Shown piece by piece: positions 7,872 through 15,725 of a stretch of 53,110 bases of DNA. Made by a program: the position numbers and the translations under genes. Position 1 is the first letter of the stretch, and every line of letters begins with the position of its first letter. Below the pieces are notes generated by a model, which was given only the letters and a program-made list of their open reading frames with translations, was not told the DNA's origin and did no database searches. Source of the DNA: Actinomadura latina NBRC 106108 (GTDB lineage: Bacteria; Actinomycetota; Actinomycetes; Streptosporangiales; Streptosporangiaceae); the NCBI RefSeq assembly GCF_001552195.1, contig NZ_BCQS01000046.1, forward strand, positions 1-53,110, written 5' to 3'.

Positions 7872-7889
7872 TGTCTCGATATCGAGACA
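7872..7889 (+). promoter_or_regulatory. Perfect 18-bp palindrome upstream of tamR
   Basis: TGTCTCGATATCGAGACA is a perfect palindrome ending 14 bases before the tamR ATG. Its core TCTCGA-N2-TCGAGA matches the repeats over the tam start, so this is probably the autoregulatory operator. MarR-family regulators such as TamR are known to bind such sites in the divergent intergenic region. Confidence 0.72.
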
Positions 7890-7903
7890 GGTAGGCTGGC
7901 GGG

Positions 7904-8395
7904 ATGCGCGATGAGGTCGACGGGCTGGTCGAGGCGTGGCAGACCGAGCGTCCGGATCTGGACGTCCGGCCGCTGCAGGTCCTCAGCCGCGTGTCCCGGC
8001 TGGCCCGGCACCTGGACCGGGCCCGGCGCGCGGTGTTCGTGGCGCACGACGTGGAGTCGTGGGAGTTCGACGTCCTCACCGCGCTGCGCCGGGCGGGCGC
8101 GCCGTACCAGCTGAGCCCCGGGCGGCTGCTGCGCGCGACGCTGGTGACGTCCGGCACCATGACGAACCGCATCGACCGGCTGGCGGCGGCCGGGCTGGTC
8201 GAGCGCCATCCGGACCCGCAGGACAAGCGCGGCGTGCAGGTCCGCCTCACCGAGGCGGGCCTGACGCGCGTGGACGCGGCGTTCGCGGACCTGCTCGAAC
8301 GGGAGCAGGCGATCCTGGAGGGCCTCACCCCCGAGCAGCGGGACGCGCTGGCCCATCTCCTCCGCACCCTCCTGATCCCGTTCGACCGGGACTAG
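7904..8395 (+). CDS. tamR: MarR-family regulator, TamR-like
   Basis: Winged-helix repressor of 163 residues. It has an N-terminal helical extension (VEAWQTERPDLDV, typical of the UrtR/TamR subgroup) before the MarR core, a recognition region VTSGTMTNRIDRLAAAGLVER and the wing DPQDKRGVQVRLTEAG. Divergent from tam with palindromes between them, matching the S. coelicolor TamR system, where citrate, isocitrate and aconitates are the reported ligands. The ATG at 7904 follows a GGCGGG stretch. The gene ends in a four-base CTAG overlap with the convergent amidase gene. The ligand here is inferred from family and context. Confidence 0.85.
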   Translation: MRDEVDGLVEAWQTERPDLDVRPLQVLSRVSRLARHLDRARRAVFVAHDVESWEFDVLTALRRAGAPYQLSPGRLLRATLVTSGTMTNRIDRLAAAGLVERHPDPQDKRGVQVRLTEAGLTRVDAAFADLLEREQAILEGLTPEQRDALAHLLRTLLIPFDRD

Positions 8396-9507
8396 GCCAG
8401 CGCCGCCTCCAGGGCGGCGGCGAGCCCGCAGAGCCGCTCCTCTCCCCCGGCCGGGCCGATGAGCTGGACGGACGCCGGCAGGTGCGAGCCCGGCAGCGGG
8501 ACGGGGAGCGCGAACGCGGGCAGCCCGGCGACGTTGACCTGGCCCGTCAGCGCGGTCAGCAGGAGGTCGGATTCGTCCGCCTCGTCGGGTTCGGGGGCCA
8601 CGCAGGTGAGGACGGGCAGGGCGATCGCCGCGTGCCGGGCGAGGATCGCGTCGAGCTCGGCCCGGAGCGTCTTCCGGGCGCCGAGCGCCCAGTCGAGCAT
8701 CCCGGCCTCCGACACGTCCTTCATCTGCTGGATGCGCCGGTGGATGCGCCCGCTCAGCTTGGCCGGGTCGCCTAGCAGGTGGCCGTTCTGCTCCCAGCCC
8801 TCGGCGCTGACGATGACGCCGTTGACGGTGGCCGCCTCCTCGTAGTGCGCGGACGTCACATCGGCGAAGGGGCCGAGGCGGCGCAGCGCGTCGTCCACGG
8901 CCGCGTCGATCGCGGGATCGACACCGGGCACGCGGAGCCGCGCGACCGGCAGCGACGCGTCGTACGGGACGGGCGTGAACCCCGGCTCGATGAGGCCCAT
9001 GCCGAGGACGACGGCGGCGACGTCGCGTCCCATCGGCCCGACGACGTCCAGGGTCGGCGACAGCGGGTACACGCCGTCGAGCGGCACCCGCCCGCCGGTC
9101 GTCTTCAGCCCGGCGATGCCGCAGCACGCGGCGGGGATGCGGATCGACCCGGACGTGTCGGTGCCGAACGCGACGTCGGCCTCGCCCGTGGCGACGGCGA
9201 CGGCGGAGCCGCTGGACGACCCGCCCGGCACCCGCGACGGGTCGAGCGGGTTCACCGGCGTGCCGGACCACGGGTTGACGCCGTCGGCGGCCATGCACAA
9301 CTCGTTCAGGTTGGCCTTGCCGGCGATGCGGGCGCCCCGCGCGCGGGCGGAGGCGACGACGGGCGCGTCCGCGGCGGCAGGCTCGGCGCGCTCGGCGATC
9401 GCCCGGCAGCCCGCCGTGGTGGGCAGCCCGGCCACGTCGATGGCGTCCTTGACGGCGAGCCGCGGGCCGTCGCCCGGCGCGTCCGTCTGGATGATCCAAG
9501 TCGTCAT
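8392..9507 (-). CDS. Amidase signature family protein
   Basis: Ser-cisSer-Lys hydrolase of 371 residues, acting on an unidentified amide. The triad is visible: Lys20 in LAVKDAIDVAG, cis-Ser97 in VPGGSSSGSAVAVA and the nucleophile Ser121 in GTDTSGSIRIPAA, with the 24-residue Ser-Ser spacing seen in GatA. The protein is shorter than GatA (about 480) and lacks its C-terminal region. No gatB or gatC lies nearby, so a transamidosome role is unlikely. It is convergent with tamR and overlaps it by CTAG. A second, longer amidase lies at 36944-38251. Confidence 0.85.
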   Translation of the reverse strand: MTTWIIQTDAPGDGPRLAVKDAIDVAGLPTTAGCRAIAERAEPAAADAPVVASARARGARIAGKANLNELCMAADGVNPWSGTPVNPLDPSRVPGGSSSGSAVAVATGEADVAFGTDTSGSIRIPAACCGIAGLKTTGGRVPLDGVYPLSPTLDVVGPMGRDVAAVVLGMGLIEPGFTPVPYDASLPVARLRVPGVDPAIDAAVDDALRRLGPFADVTSAHYEEAATVNGVIVSAEGWEQNGHLLGDPAKLSGRIHRRIQQMKDVSEAGMLDWALGARKTLRAELDAILARHAAIALPVLTCVAPEPDEADESDLLLTALTGQVNVAGLPAFALPVPLPGSHLPASVQLIGPAGGEERLCGLAAALEAALA

Positions 9508-9553
9508 TGGGGGATCATCCCCGGTCGGCCCCGGTTACTCCACCGCCGTCCTG

Positions 9554-11323
9554 CTAACCGAGATCCTCGGCGAGCATCAGCCACTCCTCCTCGACGCCGG
9601 CGGCCTCGGCCTGGACCTCCCGCAGCCGGGCGTCCAGCTCCTGGAGCTTGGCGTAGTCGGTGGCGTGCGCGGCGAGCTGCTCGTGGAGGCGCGCCTCCTG
9701 CGCGGCGAGCTTCTCCAGGCGGCGTTCGAGCCGGTCGAGCTCCTTGCGGGCCTTCCAGTCCTGCCCGCCCTTCGGCTTCGGCGGCGCGGGCCTCCCGTCG
9801 TCCTTCCGCACGGGCGCCGCGCCCGGCTTGGGCGCGGTGCCGGCGGCGCGCCGTTCGAGGTACTCGTCGACTCCGCCGGGCAGCATCGACACGCGGCCGT
9901 CGCCCAGCAGCGCGACCACATGATCGGTGATGCGCTCCAGGAAGTACCGGTCGTGGCTGACGACGACGAGCGTGCCCGGCCACCCGTCGAGCAGGTCCTC
10001 GACCTCGGTGAGCGTCTCGATGTCGAGGTCGTTGGTGGGCTCGTCCAGCAGGAGGACGTTGGGCTCGCCCATCAGCAGCCGGAGCAGCTGCAGGCGGCGG
10101 CGCTCACCGCCGGACAGGTCGCCGACGGGCGTCCACTGCCGGTCGCCGGCGAAGCCGAGCCGTTCGAGGAGCTGGCTCGCCGTCCAGTCGCGCTTGCCGA
10201 CGGTGATGCGGCGCTGGATCTCCTCGACCGACTCCAGCACGCGCCGGGCCGGGTCGAGCTCCTCCAGGTTCTGCGACAGGTGCGCGAGCTGGACGGTCTT
10301 GCCCTGCACCACCCCGCCCGACACCGGCCGGACCGCCCCGTCCAGCAGGCGCAGCAGGGTGCTCTTGCCGCTGCCGTTGACGCCGACGAGGCCGACCCGG
10401 TCGCCGGGCCCGAGCCGCCACGTCATCCGCGTGAACAGTTCCCGGTCGCCGAGCCGGACGGTGACGTCCTCGAGGTCGAAGACGGTCTTGCCGAGCCGCG
10501 CGGTCGCGAACCGGGTCAGCTCGACGGAGTCGCGCAGCGGCGGCTCGTCGGCGATGAGGGCCTGCGCGGCGTCGACCCGGAACTTCGGCTTGGACGTGCG
10601 GGCCTGCGGGCCGCGGCGCAGCCACGCCAGCTCCTTGCGGAGCAGGTTCTGCCGCTTGGCCTCGGTGGCGGCGGCGATCCGGGACCGCTCGGCCTTCGCC
10701 AGGACGTAGGCGGAGTAGCCGCCCTCGTAGCGTTCGACCTTGCCGTCGACGACCTCCCACGTCCGGTCGGTGACCTCGTCGAGGAACCAGCGGTCGTGGG
10801 TGACGACGAGCAGCGCGACCTTGCGGGCCTTGAGGTGCCGGGCGAGCCAGTCGATCGCCTCGATGTCGAGGTGGTTGGTGGGCTCGTCCAGCATCAGCAG
10901 GTCGGACTCGGGGACGAGGAGCCGGGCCAGCGCGACGCGGCGGCGCTCGCCGCCGGACATGCCCGCGAGCGGCGCGTCGAGGTCGAGGTCGGCGAGCAGC
11001 CCGGCGAGGATGTCGCGGACGCGGACGTCCCCCGCCCACTGGTGCTCGGCGCGGTCGCCGAGCACCACGGACCGGACCGTCGCGCCCTCCGCGAACTCGT
11101 CCCGCTGGGTCAGGTAGCCGAGCCGCACGCCGCGCGCGTGCGTGACGCGCCCGGAGTCGGGTTCGGTCTCCCGGGCCAGGACGGACACGAGGGTGCTCTT
11201 GCCGCCCCCGTTGCGGCCGACGACGCCGACGCGGTCGCCCTCGTCCAGGCCGAGGGACACGGCGTCGAGCAGCGGCTCGGGCCCGTAGGCCTTGGCGACG
11301 TTCTCAAGGTTGATCAGATTCAC
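9554..11323 (-). CDS. ABC-F family ATPase (Uup-like)
   Basis: Soluble protein with two ABC cassettes and no membrane domain, a class that works on the ribosome. Cassette 1 has Walker A GRNGGGKSTL and signature MSGGERRRVAL; cassette 2 has Walker A GVNGSGKSTL, signature LSGGERRRLQL and LLLDEPTNDLD. Between them is the Lys/Arg-rich linker typical of ABC-F (about residues 230-290). The last 70 residues form a charged coiled coil like the DNA-binding tail of E. coli Uup. I use GTG at 11323 (589 residues), giving the usual MNLINLENV-type start; longer starts add low-complexity sequence. A role in ribosome rescue or DNA-linked translation control is family knowledge. Confidence 0.92.
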   Translation of the reverse strand: MNLINLENVAKAYGPEPLLDAVSLGLDEGDRVGVVGRNGGGKSTLVSVLARETEPDSGRVTHARGVRLGYLTQRDEFAEGATVRSVVLGDRAEHQWAGDVRVRDILAGLLADLDLDAPLAGMSGGERRRVALARLLVPESDLLMLDEPTNHLDIEAIDWLARHLKARKVALLVVTHDRWFLDEVTDRTWEVVDGKVERYEGGYSAYVLAKAERSRIAAATEAKRQNLLRKELAWLRRGPQARTSKPKFRVDAAQALIADEPPLRDSVELTRFATARLGKTVFDLEDVTVRLGDRELFTRMTWRLGPGDRVGLVGVNGSGKSTLLRLLDGAVRPVSGGVVQGKTVQLAHLSQNLEELDPARRVLESVEEIQRRITVGKRDWTASQLLERLGFAGDRQWTPVGDLSGGERRRLQLLRLLMGEPNVLLLDEPTNDLDIETLTEVEDLLDGWPGTLVVVSHDRYFLERITDHVVALLGDGRVSMLPGGVDEYLERRAAGTAPKPGAAPVRKDDGRPAPPKPKGGQDWKARKELDRLERRLEKLAAQEARLHEQLAAHATDYAKLQELDARLREVQAEAAGVEEEWLMLAEDLG

Positions 11324-11411
11324 GACACCGTCAACCCTATTGCCCCCGCCGCGCGGCTCAGGCCCCGGACGCCCCCGGCCGCTCTCCGGGCGGAGTCTCC
11401 GGCTGATTCGC

Positions 11412-11588
11412 TCAGCGGACGGCCGGGGGCGCGGAGGTATCTCCGGCATGATCGCGGACAGTGACGTCCGGTGCGGTCGCCCCGGGCGCATTGTGGCGTA
11501 TGTCACGGTCGCGGCGCACGGCCAGGACGACCAGCGCCGCCATCATGGCGAGCGCGACCATACCGAGGAGCCCGGACAGAATCGTCAT
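11412..11588 (-). CDS. Small single-pass membrane protein
   Basis: Predicted 58-residue protein starting MTILSGLLGMVALAMMAALV: one N-terminal transmembrane helix (about residues 2-24), then a basic RRDRD motif and a short hydrophilic tail. The ATG at 11588 is preceded by GAGGTGGGG at good spacing. It lies between ispE and the ABC-F gene on the same strand. I do not recognise a family. The ribosome site plus the membrane-insertion pattern (positive-inside) argue it is real. The alternative is a fortuitous frame in a GC-rich gap. Confidence 0.5.
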   Translation of the reverse strand: MTILSGLLGMVALAMMAALVVLAVRRDRDIRHNAPGATAPDVTVRDHAGDTSAPPAVR

Positions 11589-11680
11589 CGCCCCACCTCG
11601 CCGAGGGGATCGGTGGGGAAGGAAATCGCTGTCACGGAGAGTAGGACGCCCGTCGCACACGGGAGGTTCACACGGCGGGT

Positions 11681-12622
11681 TCACATGACGGTCGCGCCGG
11701 GGACGGGGCCGGACGCCCGGACGATCTGCTCGGCGACGCCCGCGCCGTGCAGCGCGTCCGCGAGGTCGGCGGCGTCCTCGGCGCTCTCGGCGAGGAACGC
11801 GCAGGTCGGGCCGGAGCCGGAGACGAGCGCGCCGATCGCGCCGAGGTCGTGGCCGGCGTCGAGGGTGCGGCGCAGCGACGGGCGCAGCGACAGCGCCGCC
11901 GGCTGCAGGTCGTTGGAGAGCGCGGCGCCGAGGGCCTTGGCGTCGCCGGTGGCGAGCGCGGTCATCAGCGCCTCCGACACCGCCGGCTCCGCCTGGAGGG
12001 GCGTCGCCGTCCACCCCGCCTCCAGGCGGAGCCGGTCGCATTCCCCGTACACGGCGGGCGTGGACAGGCCGCCGTCGGCGGTGGCGAACACCCAGTGGAA
12101 GGTTCCGCGGGCGAGGGCGGGGGTGAGCCGCTCGCCGCGCCCGACACCGACGGCGGTGCCGCCGAGGACGGCGAACGGGACGTCGCTGCCGAGGTCCGCG
12201 CCGATCTCCATCAGGTCGTCCCGGGACAGGACGGGCCGCTCCCGCTCGTCCCACAGCCGGGCGCAGGCGACCAGCGCGGCGGCGGCGTCGGCGCTGCCGC
12301 CCGCCATGCCGCCCGCGACCGGGATCGCCTTGCGGATCCCCAGCGCGACCCGCGGTTCGACGCCGAGCCGGTCCGCGACGAGCCGGGCGGCCTTCGCCGC
12401 GAGGTTGTCGTCGCCGGTGGGGACGCCGCCGATCTCCACCCGCGCGTGCGGCGCGGCCTGGACGCGCACCTCCAGCCGCGGCGCGGGCTCCGCCGTCACC
12501 TCGTCGAACAGCGACACGGCGTGGAAGACGTTGACGAGGTCGTGGTAGCCGTCGTCGCGGATCGGCCCCACACCCAGCTGGAGGTTCACCTTGGCGGGGA
12601 CGCGTACCCTCACTGCGCTCAC
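11681..12622 (-). CDS. ispE: 4-diphosphocytidyl-2-C-methyl-D-erythritol kinase
   Basis: GHMP-family kinase that phosphorylates CDP-methylerythritol in the MEP pathway, feeding undecaprenyl and other isoprenoids. Motifs are VRVPAKVNLQLGVG near residue 7, the phosphate loop PVAGGMAGGSADAAAAL (about 120) and GAIGALVSGSGPTCAFL (about 275). Length 313 is normal. It follows rsmA, as in mycobacteria (Rv1010-Rv1011), but here a GH26-like lipoprotein gene sits between them, only about 20 bases upstream of ispE, suggesting cotranscription. Confidence 0.96.
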   Translation of the reverse strand: MSAVRVRVPAKVNLQLGVGPIRDDGYHDLVNVFHAVSLFDEVTAEPAPRLEVRVQAAPHARVEIGGVPTGDDNLAAKAARLVADRLGVEPRVALGIRKAIPVAGGMAGGSADAAAALVACARLWDERERPVLSRDDLMEIGADLGSDVPFAVLGGTAVGVGRGERLTPALARGTFHWVFATADGGLSTPAVYGECDRLRLEAGWTATPLQAEPAVSEALMTALATGDAKALGAALSNDLQPAALSLRPSLRRTLDAGHDLGAIGALVSGSGPTCAFLAESAEDAADLADALHGAGVAEQIVRASGPVPGATVM

Positions 12623-12643
12623 GATCGAAACCCTACGGGACCG

Positions 12644-13801
12644 CTACCCCCCGCTCGTGACGGGGAGGTTGCGGGGGTTGAAGTACGGGGTCGTCGCCAG
12701 CTCGCGGAGCGCGGACATCGCGTGCTTGTCGCCGTTCACCGAGTAGGCGCGGCGCTTGTCGCGGGCGTCCTCGGCCTGCTCGTCGGAGTTGAAGTAGACG
12801 ACGGCCTTGACCTGCGGGTCCTGCAGGGTCTTGGCGGCCTCGCGGAGCCAGTCGGCGCGGCGCGTGCCGTAGGCCTTCGGCGCCCCGAACTCCGCGACCA
12901 TGATGGGCTTGCGGTGCTTGCGGGCCCACTCCATGAACAGCTTCACGGCCTCGGACAGGTCGCGGTAGTCGTAGTCGCCGCCGGGCTGGGCGTCGGCGCA
13001 GATCCAGTCGACCTGGTCGTCGCCCGGGTAGTAGGAGCCGGCGTCGGCGCCGCCGAACCCGCGGGCGGTGGGGCACCAGACCCACGCGACGTTGTCGACC
13101 TTCTCCTGCTCGAACACGTCGCGCAGGTGCTTCCACGCGGCGATGAAGTCGTCCGGGGAGTGGACGCGCTTCTCGGCGGACGCCCTGTCCATGTCCCGCG
13201 ACCAGCGCAGGAACACCGGCTTGCCGAGGGCCTTCACGGCGCGGGCGCGCTTGGCGATGAGGTCGTCGTACTTGCCCTGGACGATCTCCCGGGTGTCGGC
13301 GCCGGCCCAGGTCAGCAGGAGGTAGCGGTTGCCGTCCGCGACGGACTTCTCCAGGTCGCCGGGGAAGTCGCTCTTCCACCCCCGGTAGCTCTGCACGATG
13401 TCGAGCTGCCGGCCGAGCCGGCTCTCGAAGCTTGCGATGGGCGCCATGCCCGGCTTGCCCGCGTCCCTGCCGGACGGCGAGCCCGAAGGCGACCCGGACG
13501 GCGAGCCGGACGACAAGCCGGACGGCGAGCCGGACGCGGCCGGGCTCGGGGACGACGACGGCCGCCCGGTGCCCTCCGGCGGCACCCAGGCCCCGAAGTA
13601 GGCGCCCTGCTTCGGCGGCACGGGCGCGACCCCGGCCCGCGCCGTCGTGGTGATCTTCGGTGCCGCGCCCGCGCCGTCCCCGCAGCCCGCCGCCACCGTC
13701 GCGATCATGCCTGCGGCCGCGAGCAGCGCCGTCCCCGCGAGGGGCACCCTCCTGCCCAGGAGGGGCACCCTGGTCCGCGCCGTCCGCGAACGCGCCTTCA
13801 C
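12644..13801 (-). CDS. Secreted lipoprotein with GH26-like glycoside hydrolase domain
   Basis: Predicted cell-surface lipoprotein of 385 residues. A basic n-region and hydrophobic stretch (about 18-38) end in lipobox VAAGC (Cys40). A Ser-Pro-Gly-rich linker (about 82-112) follows, then a (beta/alpha)8 domain (about 115-380) resembling GH26 beta-mannanases: QGAYFGAWVPP, NRYLLLTWAG, KPVFLRWSRDMD, NVAWVWCPT and KPIMVAEFGA. Glu304 in the last motif fits the nucleophile. At the usual acid/base position (RPxHEMN-like) the sequence is RWSRDMD, so Asp203 replaces Glu, which may mean altered or lost hydrolysis. Substrate unknown; mannan or mannosylated surface glycans are possible. It lies between rsmA and ispE. 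Confidence 0.75.
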   Translation of the reverse strand: MKARSRTARTRVPLLGRRVPLAGTALLAAAGMIATVAAGCGDGAGAAPKITTTARAGVAPVPPKQGAYFGAWVPPEGTGRPSSSPSPAASGSPSGLSSGSPSGSPSGSPSGRDAGKPGMAPIASFESRLGRQLDIVQSYRGWKSDFPGDLEKSVADGNRYLLLTWAGADTREIVQGKYDDLIAKRARAVKALGKPVFLRWSRDMDRASAEKRVHSPDDFIAAWKHLRDVFEQEKVDNVAWVWCPTARGFGGADAGSYYPGDDQVDWICADAQPGGDYDYRDLSEAVKLFMEWARKHRKPIMVAEFGAPKAYGTRRADWLREAAKTLQDPQVKAVVYFNSDEQAEDARDKRRAYSVNGDKHAMSALRELATTPYFNPRNLPVTSGG

Positions 13802-13874
13802 ATCGACCTCCGGCTAGTGCTGGTGTTGTGCCGCCCGCCCCGCGCGGGCGCCGCGCCCCCGGGGAAACGCCCGC

Positions 13875-14756
13875 CTAGGGGTTCGGGGATCGATCTCCCC
13901 GGCGTGAAGGACCATACTCGGCAATGCGGGCGAAGGCGGCCACGTCCAGAGCTTCTCCTCTGGCGCGCGGATCGACGCCCGCCGCGCGCAGCGCCTCCTC
14001 GGCGGCGGCCGCGGAGCCCGCCCAGCCCGCGAGGGCGGCGCGCAGCGTCTTGCGGCGCTGCGCGAACGCGGCGTCGACCACCGCGAACACCTCCGCGCGG
14101 GACGCGGTGCCCGGCGGCGGCTCGCGGCGGCCGAACGCGACGAGCCCGGAGTCGACGTTCGGCGCCGGCCAGAACACCGCACGGCCGACGGCGCCGGCGC
14201 GCCGGGCGTCCCCGTACCAGGCGAGCTTCACCGACGGGATGCCGTAGATCTTCCCGCCGGGCGCCGCGACCATCCGGTCGGCGACCTCCGCCTGCACCAT
14301 GACCAGCGCGGTCCGCAGCGACGGCAGGGTCGCCAGCAGGTGCAGGACGACCGGGACGGCGACGTTGTAGGGGAGGTTCGCGACGAGCGCCGTGGGATCC
14401 GGCCCCGGCACACTTGTGATCTTCATCGCGTCGGCGTGCACGACCTCCAGCCGTCCCGCGAGGCCGGGTTCACGGGCCGCGACGGTGGCGGGCAGCTCGG
14501 CGGCGAGCACCGGGTCGACCTCCACCGCGACGACGCGCCGCACCTCCGGCAGCAGGGCGAGCGTGAGCGACCCCAGCCCGGGCCCGACCTCGATGACGAC
14601 GTCGTCCGGCGACAGCTCCGCGGCACGGACGATCCGCCGGACGGTGTTGGCGTCGATGACGAAGTTCTGCCCGAGCGTCTTCGTCGGCCTGATGCCGAGC
14701 CGCGCCGCCAGCGCCCGCACGTCGGCCGGGCCGAGCAGCCCCCGTGTCTCCCCCAT
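13875..14756 (-). CDS. rsmA: 16S rRNA (adenine(1518)-N(6)/adenine(1519)-N(6))-dimethyltransferase
   Basis: KsgA-type enzyme that dimethylates two adjacent adenines in the 3' hairpin of 16S rRNA during 30S maturation. Clear motifs: IRPTKTLGQNFVID near residue 22, SAM motif VIEVGPGLGSLT (about 54), and catalytic NLPYNVAVPVVLHLL (about 128). Length 293 is typical. It follows rpfB with a short gap, the standard actinobacterial order tatD-rpfB-rsmA-ispE. The ribosome site before ATG 14756 is weak. Confidence 0.96.
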   Translation of the reverse strand: MGETRGLLGPADVRALAARLGIRPTKTLGQNFVIDANTVRRIVRAAELSPDDVVIEVGPGLGSLTLALLPEVRRVVAVEVDPVLAAELPATVAAREPGLAGRLEVVHADAMKITSVPGPDPTALVANLPYNVAVPVVLHLLATLPSLRTALVMVQAEVADRMVAAPGGKIYGIPSVKLAWYGDARRAGAVGRAVFWPAPNVDSGLVAFGRREPPPGTASRAEVFAVVDAAFAQRRKTLRAALAGWAGSAAAAEEALRAAGVDPRARGEALDVAAFARIAEYGPSRRGDRSPNP

Positions 14757-14784
14757 CCGGTGATTGTCTCAGCTCGGCGGAGGC

Positions 14785-15600
14785 TCAGGAGAACAGGTAC
14801 TTGCCGCAGTTGGGCCACTGGCCCTGCCAGCGGCCGTTGACCTTGTTGTAGAGCAGCTGGGCGCGGTAGGTCTGCTCGCCGGCGCTGGCGTCCGAGGGCT
14901 TGCCCTGCCCGCCGACGCTCGTCCAGGTCTGCATGGAGAACTGGTAGAGGCCGTAGTACCCGGCCGGGTTCACGGACTTCGGGTTGTTGCCGGACTCGCA
15001 CTTGGCGAGCCCCGCCCAGTTCAGGTTCGCCGCCGAGCCGGTGCCCGCCGACTTCGGGCCGACCGCGAGGATCCGCGCGACCGGCTTGCTCTTCACCTTC
15101 TGCGCGAGGACCTTCGGCACCTTCCTGCCCTTGCGCCGGACGTACGCCCACTTCACGATCTTGACGCCGTCCTTGCCCTCGCGCAGCACCTTCTCGCTCC
15201 ACGGCGGCACCGACGAGCTCTTCTTCCGGACCGTCTTGGCGGGCGTCTTGACGACCTTGAGCTTCGGCGCGGACAGCAGCCGCATGATCTTGATGGTCGC
15301 GCCGGCCGGCTGGTCGACGGCCGGCTTGATCAGGTCGTGCGGGCCGAGCGCGATCTTCGCCTGTTCGAGCACCTGCTGGACGGTCGTGCCCGTCGTCATC
15401 GTCTCCGCCGTCTTGCCGTCGACGACGATCACGACCTTGTGCGGTGCCGGCGCGCTGGTCTCGGGGGCGTCCGCCACGGGCGCGGTGTTCTTCGGCCCCG
15501 CCGAGCCGTCGCCGCCGCACGCCGTGGCCAGCATCGCCGTGGCCAGCACGATCGAGACGGCCGGAAGCATGGGTGCGCGGCGGACCGTATTCGGAAGCAC
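14785..15600 (-). CDS. rpfB: Resuscitation-promoting factor, RpfB-type (DUF348, G5, transglycosylase)
   Basis: Cell-surface muralytic enzyme that cleaves peptidoglycan and promotes exit from dormancy. Order: basic n-region and hydrophobic segment with putative lipobox ATAC (Cys28), one DUF348 repeat (about 54-108, KVVIVVDGKTAETMTT), G5 domain (about 110-183) and the C-terminal Rpf domain (about 190-271). In the Rpf domain Glu202 (KCESGNN) is the likely catalytic residue and Cys201/Cys265 could form the conserved disulfide. M. tuberculosis RpfB has three DUF348 copies, so this is a short version (271 residues). GTG at 15600 follows GGAGG by eight bases. The 125-base gap to tatD shows no c-di-AMP riboswitch that I can recognise. 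Confidence 0.93.
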   Translation of the reverse strand: MLPNTVRRAPMLPAVSIVLATAMLATACGGDGSAGPKNTAPVADAPETSAPAPHKVVIVVDGKTAETMTTGTTVQQVLEQAKIALGPHDLIKPAVDQPAGATIKIMRLLSAPKLKVVKTPAKTVRKKSSSVPPWSEKVLREGKDGVKIVKWAYVRRKGRKVPKVLAQKVKSKPVARILAVGPKSAGTGSAANLNWAGLAKCESGNNPKSVNPAGYYGLYQFSMQTWTSVGGQGKPSDASAGEQTYRAQLLYNKVNGRWQGQWPNCGKYLFS

Positions 15601-15725
15601 GGGGGTTTCCTCCAGGGGGGCCGGGCTCGGGGGCGCCCGCTCAATGGCCAGAGATTAGAGGCAGCCGGGCGTGCTCCGCCACCTCAACGGCCTCAGCGGC
15701 CCCCGTCGCCCCCTCGCGTCCCAGC

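Noticed and set aside
8392..9507. GatA subunit of the Asp/Glu-tRNA amidotransferase
   Set aside because: Too short and without gatB or gatC neighbours; same reasoning applies to the amidase at 36944-38251.
8975..11464. Long open frame on the plus strand antisense to the amidase and ABC-F genes
   Set aside because: Its composition is Arg/Pro/Gly/Ala-rich without any family motif, as expected for antisense of GC-rich genes, while the opposite strand holds clear amidase and ABC-F motifs.
15601..15725. c-di-AMP (ydaO) riboswitch upstream of rpfB
   Set aside because: The gap is only 125 bases and I could not recognise the conserved ydaO core; only a ribosome site is clear.
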